Below are positions 54,959-63,831 of a stretch of DNA of 64,000 bases, in pieces. Position 1 is the first letter of the stretch. Each line of letters opens with the position of its first letter. The notes beneath the pieces are model-generated. The model saw nothing but the letters and a program-made list of their open reading frames with translations. It made no database searches and was not told where the DNA came from. Made by a program: the position numbers and the translations under genes. This stretch comes from Chitinophaga caeni (lineage in GTDB: Bacteria > Bacteroidota > Bacteroidia > Chitinophagales > Chitinophagaceae), in the NCBI RefSeq assembly GCF_002557795.1, contig NZ_CP023777.1, forward strand, positions 4,783,001 through 4,847,000. The letters run 5' to 3'.

Positions 54959-57900
54959 ATGCAAAAAATCTATTTGTTCCGCCTACAGCGGAGCTACCGT
55001 CCGCCTGCCTGCAAGAGAGCAGGGCGGCTAATCAACCAAATTTGGAGGGTCATGAGATTAACAGTTCTATTACTTACAGTGGCGTTTATGTCTGTCCATG
55101 CGACGGGCGTAGCGCAGCATCTTAGCATCTCCGGCAAAAAACTCACCCTGAAGAAAGTATTCAATGCCATAGAAAATCAAACGGGTTACGTGGTGCTTGC
55201 CAACAAGAAATTATTTTCACAAAACGATACTTTCTCTTTATCTGTCGAAGACATGCCACTAAAAGATTTCCTAAACAGATTATCGAAAGACCAATCCTTG
55301 AAATACGTCATCCAGGATAAAACCATCGTGATGTCTCGCAGGGAACCTGTCCCGGTTACGATTCAATCACTGCTCGATGCCATCCCGGTGCAAATTTCCC
55401 TTTCAGGGCAAATTCTCGATGCAACGAACAATGAACCGGTTATCGGTGTCACGATCAGGATAAAAAACAGCTCCAAAGGTACTACTGCCGATGCATCCGG
55501 CCGCTTCCAGCTTTCCGAACTGGCGGAAGATGCAGTGCTGCTGATTTCCTCTATCGGGTATACATCTGTAGAAATACCGGCTCAACAACTACAATCATTC
55601 ACCGCGGGAGAACCCCATACACTACAGCATGTAAAAGTTCTGAAATTAGATTCGGGAACGTTTATCATTTACCTCCAGAGAAGTACGAATAAGCTGGATG
55701 AAAGCGTAGTGGTAGCTTACGGCACCACGACCCAACGTTATAATACCGGCAGCGTTTCCAGCGTGAAAGCTGAAGACATCGAGAAACAACCCGTGAGTAA
55801 TGTTTTAGAAGCATTGCAAGGCAATGTACCCGGATTATATATCAGTCAAACCAACGGGAACATCGGCTCCAGGATGAATATCTCCATCCGTCAGCAGCAA
55901 TCCATCAACAGCAAGAATATGCCGCTATTCATTATAGACGGCGTACCATTCGTTGAAACTTCGTTTGCCAGCGCCGGGGCTTCGGGAAATATCGACCCGA
56001 TGAACTCCATCAACCCTGCCGATATCGCCAGTATCTCCGTATTGAAAGATGCCGATGCCACCGCTATTTACGGATCGAGGGGCGCTAATGGGGTCATCCT
56101 AATCACGACGAAAAAAGGGAAAGCCTCCGAACCGCATTTTGATTTTAATATCTATACAGGCGGCGGTAAAGTGGTTAATTATATGCCGATGTTAAACCTC
56201 GATGAATACCTCGACATGCGTCATGCGGGATTTGCCAATGATAATACGACACCTGATTTTTCCAATGCGCCGGATCTTACAGTTTGGGATACTACGCAAT
56301 CCAGGAATTTCCAAAAAGATTATATCGGCGGCACGGCTAACCAAACCGAAGTTACGGGAGCTTTCTCCGGAGGTAACCAATATCTACGTTACCGCTTTTC
56401 CAATACTTTCAGGCATCAGACGACACCTTTTCCCGGCGATTGGGGATATAAGCGTTATTCATCGCACCTGAGCGTTGACAATACTTCACGTAACGGCAAA
56501 TTCGGACTTTCCGCATCTGCCATGTACACCAAGGAATCCAATAACCAGGTTGCCAGCGACCTTACCCGGTACGTGTATATCCTTCCGCCAAACTACCCGG
56601 TGTACAATGAAGATGGAAGCCTCAACTGGACTGGTGGATTTACGAACCCGGAATCTTTCTTGTTACAATCTGCCGAATTTAAATCGGATAATTTGTTGGC
56701 CAATGCTTCGTTGCGCTATAACATATTACCGGGTCTTGATGCGAAGGTGAGCCTTGGATATAATAAAATTTCGCAAACAAATAATACCTATCTCCCTAAA
56801 TCCTCTTTAAACCCGGCTTCCAGTAACGGGCAATCCGCGGCCACCTATACATCCGATTATATCGAGAGCTATATCGTGGAACCTCAATTGACTTACAACA
56901 GGACGCTAGGAAACGGTAGGTTAAGCGTATTACTGGGCGCGACCTGGCAGCAATCCAGTTTTGCAGAGCCTTACTTTATCAGGGCTACAGGCTTTTCCAA
57001 TGATAGGTTAATGAGTTCCTGGACAGCCGCAACTGATATTACATCCAAGAGCAGCAGCTTTAATGAATACAAATATGTTTCAGGTTTCGGGCGTATTAAT
57101 TACATTATGAAAGACCGCTATATCCTGAACATTACGGGTCGCCGGGATGGTTCTTCACGCTTCGGACCGAATCACCAATTTGGCAATTTCGGTTCCGCCG
57201 GTGCAGGTTGGATATTTAGCAATGAACCTTGGTTCAAGCAAGCCTTGCCATGGATGAGCTACGGCAAGCTAAGGGCCAGTTACGGTACTTCCGGAAATGA
57301 CCAGATAGCGGATTACGGCTACCTCGCCACATACGGGAATTTATTTTATCAATACGGAAGCACGGGAATCTATCCCTTGCGCAGCGCGAACCCGGATTAC
57401 CGCTGGGAAGCCAACCGTAAACTGGATATCGGCTTAGAAACGGGGCTTTTTGACGATCAAATTTTCCTATCTGCATCCTGGTTTTCCAGCAGGACGGATA
57501 ATCAACTGGTTAGCTCCCCGCTATCTGCACAATCTGGCTTTACCTCCTTTACGGGTAATATGCCCGCCTTACTTCAAACTTCAGGATGGGAGTTCGAGTT
57601 AAAAACAAAAAATATCAGCCGGAAAAATTTCACTTGGAACAGTTCATTTAATATCACTTTACCCCGTAACAAGTTGATCTCATTCCCGGGAATAGAAACG
57701 ACTATTTACGCCTATACGCTGATGGAAGGAAAACCGATCAGCAATTTAAACGGTTACCGTTATACCGGTTTGAAAGACGGTATTGTTACCGTGGCAGATC
57801 TCAACAACGATGGAAAAATTACAACAGGCTTATTAGAAACAGCCAACGGCGATTACTATATCGTAGCCTCCAGCCTACCGGATTATTACGGCGGCTTCAG

Positions 57901-58333
57901 CAATTCCATAAAACTGGGAAGATTTCAATTTGATTTCCTATTGCAGTTTGTGAAACAACGCAAAGGCTCCATCCGTAATGCTGTCAATATTCAACCGGGA
58001 GCATTATCCAACCAGGACTACCAAATTATTTCAGACGGATTCAGACCATCCGTGTTATCCAGCAGTGAAGCTACTTACGCTTATAAAAATTATTACCTGC
58101 TTTCGGATGCCAGTTATTCCGATGCAAGCTTTATCAGGCTTAAGAACGTGAACCTGTCATACGAGCTGCCCGGTTCTTGGGCAAAAACGATCAGGATCAA
58201 ATCCTCGGGAGCATTTATCAGGGCTCAAAACCTATTGACAATTACTAATTACCTCGGTTTCGATCCTGAAACGGGCGGGGCTGCTTTACCACCGTTAAGA
58301 CAAATTACAGCAGGTATCCATTGCTCACTTTAA
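54959..58333 (+). CDS. STN-domain SusC-type transducing transporter (module C)
   Basis: A 1124-residue TonB-linked protein, read from the ATG at 54959 (MQKIYLFRLQRSYRPP); the frame is open 24 codons further upstream. After the signal (LLLTVAFMSVHATGVAQ) come an STN domain (LTLKKVFNAIENQTGYVVLANKKLF), a carboxypeptidase-regulatory-like domain (ISLSGQILDATNNEPVIGV), TonB-box-like SVVVAYGTTTQRYNTG, and a plug (FIIDGVPFVETS, SVLKDADATAIYGSRGANG). The barrel ends GIHCSL, without the terminal Phe seen in the other four SusC proteins here. SusD starts 11 bases after its stop. Confidence 0.94.
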   Translation: MQKIYLFRLQRSYRPPACKRAGRLINQIWRVMRLTVLLLTVAFMSVHATGVAQHLSISGKKLTLKKVFNAIENQTGYVVLANKKLFSQNDTFSLSVEDMPLKDFLNRLSKDQSLKYVIQDKTIVMSRREPVPVTIQSLLDAIPVQISLSGQILDATNNEPVIGVTIRIKNSSKGTTADASGRFQLSELAEDAVLLISSIGYTSVEIPAQQLQSFTAGEPHTLQHVKVLKLDSGTFIIYLQRSTNKLDESVVVAYGTTTQRYNTGSVSSVKAEDIEKQPVSNVLEALQGNVPGLYISQTNGNIGSRMNISIRQQQSINSKNMPLFIIDGVPFVETSFASAGASGNIDPMNSINPADIASISVLKDADATAIYGSRGANGVILITTKKGKASEPHFDFNIYTGGGKVVNYMPMLNLDEYLDMRHAGFANDNTTPDFSNAPDLTVWDTTQSRNFQKDYIGGTANQTEVTGAFSGGNQYLRYRFSNTFRHQTTPFPGDWGYKRYSSHLSVDNTSRNGKFGLSASAMYTKESNNQVASDLTRYVYILPPNYPVYNEDGSLNWTGGFTNPESFLLQSAEFKSDNLLANASLRYNILPGLDAKVSLGYNKISQTNNTYLPKSSLNPASSNGQSAATYTSDYIESYIVEPQLTYNRTLGNGRLSVLLGATWQQSSFAEPYFIRATGFSNDRLMSSWTAATDITSKSSSFNEYKYVSGFGRINYIMKDRYILNITGRRDGSSRFGPNHQFGNFGSAGAGWIFSNEPWFKQALPWMSYGKLRASYGTSGNDQIADYGYLATYGNLFYQYGSTGIYPLRSANPDYRWEANRKLDIGLETGLFDDQIFLSASWFSSRTDNQLVSSPLSAQSGFTSFTGNMPALLQTSGWEFELKTKNISRKNFTWNSSFNITLPRNKLISFPGIETTIYAYTLMEGKPISNLNGYRYTGLKDGIVTVADLNNDGKITTGLLETANGDYYIVASSLPDYYGGFSNSIKLGRFQFDFLLQFVKQRKGSIRNAVNIQPGALSNQDYQIISDGFRPSVLSSSEATYAYKNYYLLSDASYSDASFIRLKNVNLSYELPGSWAKTIRIKSSGAFIRAQNLLTITNYLGFDPETGGAALPPLRQITAGIHCSL

Positions 58334-58344
58334 ACTTGAAGGAA

Positions 58345-59748
58345 ATGAAACAAGCACTTTTTTTATATACATGCATGATGTTGATAGCCGGTTCCATGAT
58401 GAGCAGTTGTAAGAAACTGATCGAGATCGGCCCATCGAAAGATCAATTGGCTTCCAACAGTGTATTCCTGGATTCCACTACGGCGGAGGCAGCCTTAATC
58501 GGCATGTATGCTAACGTAGCCAACCCGAACCCGGGCAACGATTTGGGAACATCGGTCACTATTTTCAACAGCATGTCTGCCGATGAAACTTACCCGTACT
58601 CGATGAACTATTATGATGATTTTACCAATAATTCCTTAACACCTTTATTTTACTATATCGAAGCTGTATGGAATACGATTTATAAAAACATTTACATCGC
58701 CAATTCCGTTATCAACGGTTTGCCAAGCTCTCCCCTATCTGAATTTTACAAACAAAGAGCCACCGGTGAAGCCAAGTTTATCCGCGCATATTGCTATTTC
58801 TACCTGGTGAATGAATATGGCGGCGTACCGATCGTAACTTCTACTGACGTACATAGCACAACGAACCAACCACGCAATACGCAGGACGAAGTGTACGATC
58901 AAATAGAAAAGGATCTCAGGGATGCAGTACAGGTACTTCCCAGTACCTTGGAATATTACGGCGGCAAACGCATCCGTGCTACAACATGGGCAGCCAACGC
59001 CCTGTTAGCCAGGGTTTACCTTTACAGAAAAAAATGGGAATTAGCTGAAAATGCCGCGACAACAGTCATTAACAACCCCGGCTTATTCAAAATGAATGAT
59101 TCGTTGAACCAGGTATTCCTAGCGAATAATACGGAAGGCATTTTACAATTTGTAAATGGCATTACCAGTTCATGGATCGCTAACAACTTTGTTCCGAATG
59201 CCTACACGATCACACCGAAATTTGTGATCCAAGACGGTCTTTTCGAAGATTTCGAGCCGGGCGATCAAAGAAAAGCTAAATGGGTTGGCTATAAAAGTTA
59301 TGGCGGCATCGATTATCCATATCCTGCGAAATATGTTTACAGCGCGGGTGTAGGAGCCGTTGAATATAACCAGGTTTTGCGCCTTTCGGAGCAATACCTA
59401 ATTCGCGCCGAGGCAAGGGCACAACGATCCAATTTTTTACAAGCCGCATCAGATATCGACAGCGTACGCTTGAGGGCAGGCTTACAGAAAACCACGGCAA
59501 ATGATAAATTATCCTTGATGGCCGCCATTGAACATGAAAACCGGGTAGAATTTTTCTGCGAATGGGGACACAGGTGGTTAGATTTAAAACGTTTACCGGG
59601 ACATAACGATCCTTCAAAAACGAGAGCAGACGAAGTTTTAAGCGAGATGAAAGGAAGTTTATGGCAATCAACGGATGCTTTATATCCCATCCCGCAAGGT
59701 GCCAGGAACTCCAACCGTAACCTCGATCAGAACGACGGATATTTTTAG
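58345..59748 (+). CDS. SusD/RagB-family lipoprotein (module C)
   Basis: A 467-residue lipoprotein, read from the ATG at 58345 (MKQALFLYTCMMLIAGSMMSSC, lipidated Cys22); the earlier in-frame TTG lies inside susC and is unlikely. Family features are KLIEIGPSKDQLASNSVFLDSTTAEAALIGMYANV, the TPR helix GEAKFIRAYCYFYLVNEYGGVPIV, and C-terminal HENRVEFFCEWGHRWLDLKRLPGHND with ALYPIPQGARNSNRNLDQNDGYF. It is the lid for the SusC upstream. The TlpA-type gene starts 22 bases downstream. Confidence 0.94.
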   Translation: MKQALFLYTCMMLIAGSMMSSCKKLIEIGPSKDQLASNSVFLDSTTAEAALIGMYANVANPNPGNDLGTSVTIFNSMSADETYPYSMNYYDDFTNNSLTPLFYYIEAVWNTIYKNIYIANSVINGLPSSPLSEFYKQRATGEAKFIRAYCYFYLVNEYGGVPIVTSTDVHSTTNQPRNTQDEVYDQIEKDLRDAVQVLPSTLEYYGGKRIRATTWAANALLARVYLYRKKWELAENAATTVINNPGLFKMNDSLNQVFLANNTEGILQFVNGITSSWIANNFVPNAYTITPKFVIQDGLFEDFEPGDQRKAKWVGYKSYGGIDYPYPAKYVYSAGVGAVEYNQVLRLSEQYLIRAEARAQRSNFLQAASDIDSVRLRAGLQKTTANDKLSLMAAIEHENRVEFFCEWGHRWLDLKRLPGHNDPSKTRADEVLSEMKGSLWQSTDALYPIPQGARNSNRNLDQNDGYF

Positions 59749-59769
59749 CCTTAAACAGAAACCAAACAT

Positions 59770-61938
59770 ATGATGCGTTATCAATTATTATCCAGGCAAT
59801 GGTTGCCTGTAGCCCTTCTCATGACCACAAGCGTCATGGCAAAGGCACAAGCGGGCCGCGAAAAGCCTTTCACTTTAAAGGGGCAGATTACTGCCCCCCA
59901 ACATCCTGCCAAGCTATACTTTACCTACGAGGCTTCTAAAAAGCAGTTAGTCAAAGATTCTGTTCTTTTGCAAAAAGACGGGCGCTTTACTTTCAAAGGG
60001 AAAATTAGTCACCCAGTTTTGGCAAGAATTTATATGAATCCGGAAGGAGGTAAATACACGCTAAGACGTTTTTACCTGCAACCGGGCAAAATAGAAATCA
60101 GTTCCAACGGGGCTTTAGATTCCGCAACAGTAAAGGGAAGCAACGATACCCCAGTATTTGATGAATTTGTTGCGCATGGCAATCAATATAATGATGTTTT
60201 CGCAACGCTCAGGACAAGGGCTTATTATAATCGCGGGATGCAGGATTCAGTAGAAGCCATAGAAGCAGAGCAAGAAAAAGTAAGGCATCAGTTCAATAAG
60301 GAAGTGACGGAAATCATCCGTCAGCACCCGGATTCTTATGCCTCCTGGGACATGTTGGAAGGTTTCCGCATAGCAATCGATCCGAATACGATTACGCCGA
60401 TGTTCGAAGCATTAAGTCCCAAGTTCAAGAATTCGGAAGAAGGGAAAGCCATGTTACAACAGATTGAAAATGCCCGGAAGATTATGGTCGGCGCCCCGGC
60501 GCCAAACTTTACCCAAAACGATGTGGCCGGGAATCCCGTTTCCCTAACATCCTTCCGCGGTAAATATGTACTGATCGACTTCTGGGCAAGCTGGTGCGGT
60601 ATCTGCCGCGCTGAAAACCCCAATGTATTGAGAGCCTATAACGCGTATAAAGACAAGGGCTTCACGGTATTGGGCGTTTCCCTGGATGATTCATTGCACC
60701 GGGATGATTGGGTGAAAGCCATTAAGGATGACAATATGCCTTGGCAACAAATTTCCGATCTGAAAAGAGGCAATAATGAAGCCGCCGTGCTGTATGGCAT
60801 CAAGGGCATCCCTCAAAACGTACTGGTGGATCCCAACGGCATCATCATCGCCAAAAATAAGCGCAACAAGGAACTGATGGGTACCTTGATGGCAATATTT
60901 GACAAGGGCTACAACTTGCGCATGAACGGCGAAGTAAAAGCAGATCATGCCGAAAGCATCGTTTTTAAATATTCGCGGGATGATGCCTACCGATATGATA
61001 CCGTGGCGATCCGGGATGGAAAATTCACCTGGCTCAGCGTGATGCAAGAACCACAGCGGGTAGATGCCACTATACTGCCACAAAACAAACGGTTCGACTT
61101 CTTCTCTGATATCGGTTACCTCGAATTAAAAGTGAATATCGACTCGCTGCCGGACATCTCGCTAAAAGGTTCCGATGTGCAGGATGAAGCGAAACGTTTT
61201 TATGCAGCAGCACGCGAACTAAGTCCTGAGCAAAAAGAATTATTACAACAGTTGACAGATGCCACGGCTGAAGACAGGCCAAGAATCGGGGAAGCGTTGT
61301 TGAACCTATCGAGAAGTCGCTATAATACCAATGTAAAAAAATACGTTGCAGCACACCCTTACAGCCTTTTTTCATTACAACTAATAAGAGCTAAAGCGGA
61401 AGACTTCTCCGGACCCAAATACGATACTGTATTCCCATTATTCTCATCCTTGCCGCAGGTGATCCAAGGTACGCCATCCGGGAGAAAGATTGCGGCCATG
61501 CTTCCCGAGTTGAAGAAAAGCGCCAAGGGCACGATGATCGCAGATCTTTCACAAGCAGATACCAGCGGCCAGCAGGTCTCACTTCGCAGCTTCAAAGGTA
61601 AATATGTACTGATTGATTTTTGGGCGAGCTGGTGCCATCCCTGCCGCGCTGAAAATCCGAACTTGCTGAAGGCTTACAATAAATTTAAATCTAAGGGCTT
61701 CACGATCGTGGGTATTTCTTTGGACGATATCGAACACAAGTGGAAAAAAGCCATTCAAGACGATCAACTACCCTGGACACAATTATCGGATTTGAAAGGA
61801 AGAAATAACGAGATTGCCAAGTACTACAATGTTCGCGGCATTCCTTGGAATATTTTGATAGACCGGGAAGGTAAGATCATTGCAAAAGATCTCAGGGGAG
61901 TAGCATTAGATGAGCAGTTAGAACAATTGATTCAATAA
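59770..61938 (+). CDS. Exported protein with two tandem DUF4369-TlpA thioredoxin units
   Basis: A 722-residue protein with a signal peptide (about 1-27, ending AKAQ). Unit 1: DUF4369-like domain (about 35-110, FTLKGQITAPQHPAKLYFTY), helical linker, then a TlpA/AhpC-TSA thioredoxin domain (about 245-385) with redox pair Cys276-Gly-Ile-Cys279. Unit 2 repeats the plan (about 390-722), with Cys622-His-Pro-Cys625. Both units share FRGKYVLIDFWASWC-like and GIPxNxLxD segments. TlpA-type proteins reduce disulfides in the periplasm. Two active sites in one chain with different dipeptides suggest an internal duplication. It closes module C and is followed by a terminator. Confidence 0.9.
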   Translation: MMRYQLLSRQWLPVALLMTTSVMAKAQAGREKPFTLKGQITAPQHPAKLYFTYEASKKQLVKDSVLLQKDGRFTFKGKISHPVLARIYMNPEGGKYTLRRFYLQPGKIEISSNGALDSATVKGSNDTPVFDEFVAHGNQYNDVFATLRTRAYYNRGMQDSVEAIEAEQEKVRHQFNKEVTEIIRQHPDSYASWDMLEGFRIAIDPNTITPMFEALSPKFKNSEEGKAMLQQIENARKIMVGAPAPNFTQNDVAGNPVSLTSFRGKYVLIDFWASWCGICRAENPNVLRAYNAYKDKGFTVLGVSLDDSLHRDDWVKAIKDDNMPWQQISDLKRGNNEAAVLYGIKGIPQNVLVDPNGIIIAKNKRNKELMGTLMAIFDKGYNLRMNGEVKADHAESIVFKYSRDDAYRYDTVAIRDGKFTWLSVMQEPQRVDATILPQNKRFDFFSDIGYLELKVNIDSLPDISLKGSDVQDEAKRFYAAARELSPEQKELLQQLTDATAEDRPRIGEALLNLSRSRYNTNVKKYVAAHPYSLFSLQLIRAKAEDFSGPKYDTVFPLFSSLPQVIQGTPSGRKIAAMLPELKKSAKGTMIADLSQADTSGQQVSLRSFKGKYVLIDFWASWCHPCRAENPNLLKAYNKFKSKGFTIVGISLDDIEHKWKKAIQDDQLPWTQLSDLKGRNNEIAKYYNVRGIPWNILIDREGKIIAKDLRGVALDEQLEQLIQ

Positions 61939-61961
61939 TGCAATTAATACCCCCAAAGTAT

Positions 61962-61996
61962 ACAGCCGTAACGATTCAGAGTTACGGCTGTTTAGT
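61962..61996 (+). terminator. Rho-independent terminator of module C
   Basis: ACAGCCGTAAC (61962-61972) pairs perfectly with GTTACGGCTGT (61981-61991) around an 8-base loop, followed by TTAGTT. It begins 24 bases after the TlpA-type gene's stop. Confidence 0.85.
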
Positions 61997-62093
61997 TAAA
62001 TGATAGATTGGCGGTTTCGCAACCCGCTTTCATAGATTTAACAGCGGTACCGATGACTTGGATACCGGTTAATCAACGTATACTCAAACCGCT

Positions 62094-62411
62094 TCACTTC
62101 TGGATATCTTTGCCCACCTCAACCACGGGTGTATTACCCAAAGCATCTAATGGTGTTACTAGGCCTTTACGTTTAACCTTCTCTTGAACTTTAAGGTTTT
62201 GTTCCTGAATTTGATCCCTTACCTCATTTGTGCTGCCTGGGAAGACCTTATCTATTGGCTTGAATACCGAATCTTCCTTCCCATAAGATTGTGGGAGTTG
62301 TATAGAGGTAACCTTTGCCGGTTTCACTTCAATTAATTGACAACTGGTTATTCCAATAACAAATACTAATGCTAGGAACAATGTATATAATCTTTGGGGG
62401 CACCTGTTCAT
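62094..62411 (-). CDS. Small lipoprotein of unknown function
   Basis: A 105-residue lipoprotein: signal MNRCPQRLYTLFLALVFVIG with lipobox ITSC (Cys24). The mature 80 residues are hydrophilic, with a probable helical central part (EVRDQIQEQNLKVQEKVKRKG) and a short tail (VVEVGKDIQK). I do not recognise a family. It faces module C across a terminator and stands alone. Confidence 0.6.
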   Translation of the reverse strand: MNRCPQRLYTLFLALVFVIGITSCQLIEVKPAKVTSIQLPQSYGKEDSVFKPIDKVFPGSTNEVRDQIQEQNLKVQEKVKRKGLVTPLDALGNTPVVEVGKDIQK

Positions 62412-62805
62412 AATAAAAAAGTTAGGTTATAAAATGTAAATAAGAGCTGATGATAAGAATCTATATCACTAGTAATATAAAAATAACATAATTTTCCAGA
62501 AATTATTTTTCAATGCTAACTTCATAAAATAATTAACATCTAAATAAAAAGACCCCAAAAAGTACTTTGTAGGTGCAGTGAATGAAAAAATTACCCTATT
62601 CAAACTTCACAATCCTTCATAAATCTATAATGCCGAATCTAAGGTTACTGTTCTTTAACTCTCTTAATACATTGAACGTATCATTTATGAATCGTATTAT
62701 TAACACTTATTATCGTAAAAATCATTAATGTAGGCATTATTTTCAAATACAAATTGATAATCAATATATTGAGAGGATAAACCATAGAATAAAAAGCTGT
62801 ATTTC

Positions 62806-62993
62806 GGGGTTCGGAACTCCGGCGTTGGAGTAAAAAACCCCGGCGTTGGGGTTCGGAACTCCGGCGTCGAAGTAAAAAACCCCGGCGTTGGAGAAAAAAA
62901 ACCGGTATTGGGGTAAAAAAACCCCGACGTTGGAGTAAAAAGCCCCGGCATTGGAGTAAAAAACCCCGGTATCGGAGTAAAAAACCCAACGTT
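62806..62993. repeat. Nine-unit tandem repeat, period about 21 bp
   Basis: Units begin GGAGTAAAAAA or GGGGTTCGGAA and end in CCCCGGCGTT or variants. Lengths in order are 21, 21, 21, 21, 20, 22, 21, 21 and 20 bases. Two unit types alternate at the left end: units 1 and 3 carry GGTTCGGAACTCC, units 2 and 4 carry GTAAAAAACCCC. Read on the minus strand in one frame it gives heptads such as GFFTPTP. The 20/22-base pair compensates, so that frame survives. Confidence 0.85.
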
Positions 62994-63345
62994 GATTCTC
63001 GGAACCATGGTGATTGTATTTAATACCCAAAACTTTTGCTGGTTCGAGCTTCCAAGCTCGGACCCACGCACAATTGAGGACATTTGCAATTGTATCGGAA
63101 ACAAAAAACACGCACTACTCGCACCATACACGACTATTTGTTGGATTTTTAATACAGCAGAACACGATGTACTACCAGTTGAACATTGTTCCATGTGGTA
63201 GTCCGAGCATGGAAGCCATAAGTATACCAAACTCGAGTTGTTCAATTTAATTGCCAGGTAACGATTCAATAGATGTTTCGTTTTCTGCTAAATTCATTTC
63301 CACCTAAATTTGCTCGTTTACTATTTATCTGCCCCTTAACATTTT

Positions 63346-63373
63346 AACTTTCTTTGCTTCCCCAAAGAAAGTT
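63346..63373. repeat. Perfect 11-bp inverted repeat
   Basis: AACTTTCTTTG (63346-63356) and CAAAGAAAGTT (63363-63373) flank a 6-base CTTCCC loop. It belongs to a stretch that continues with a second inverted repeat. No gene end is adjacent, so it is not an obvious terminator. Confidence 0.6.
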
Positions 63374-63387
63374 ACAAAGAAAGGGGC

Positions 63388-63415
63388 CAAATTGGCCATT
63401 ACGGCCGCCAATTTG
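63388..63415. repeat. Second inverted repeat in the gene-poor region
   Basis: CAAATTGGC (63388-63396) pairs perfectly with GCCAATTTG (63407-63415) across a 10-base loop containing CGGCC. With the inverted repeat 15 bases to the left it may be part of one dispersed intergenic element. Confidence 0.55.
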
Positions 63416-63831
63416 ATCGCCCGATTTAGCCGCTGTACTCCTGTATCTCCAAGCATCAGTTCTCTATTGCTTATCTTGTTTACTTAATTTTTTATAGGGA
63501 AGTTCTGGGCTGATACAGGTTTCAAATACTGCTTAATTTGAATACCTTCAATCGAAGGAGTAGTTACTACTAAGATATTTTTGGATGTTGATATGATGAG
63601 TATTTCCGGGTAAAAAATAGATTACCTTCATATGGCAGCAATCAATGTTACAAAATTTTCATCATTTAAATTCAGATAACTATTTATAATTAGTTTAATT
63701 TTCATGATTTCAAGTTCCTAAAGTCCTTTCAATCCAGGGTAAATTATCAAATGATTTATCCATTTTAAGCTGTCCCTTTGTTCGATTATAACACTAGATT
63801 TCACTTCATAGATACTCATTGATATTAGTGA

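Larger units (their letters stand above)
62412..63831. other. Gene-poor repeat region
   Basis: About 1.4 kb without a credible gene. It holds a nine-unit tandem repeat array (62806-62993), a GAGCTT/AAGCTC hairpin (63047-63060), and two inverted repeats (63346-63373 and 63388-63415). Several overlapping frames are open on the minus strand across the array, but in all three phases, which is expected of a repeat whose length is a multiple of three. Confidence 0.6.

Noticed and set aside
62806..62993. CRISPR array
   Set aside because: The units are contiguous with no unique spacers, the period is about 21 bp, and there are no cas genes.
62700..63269. A 189-codon minus-strand frame across the tandem repeats, as a Pro/Phe-repeat protein
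   Set aside because: All three minus-strand frames are open across the array because the unit length is divisible by three. The non-repeat N-terminal part looks random and has no signal peptide or known motif. Kept only as a question under the repeat finding.
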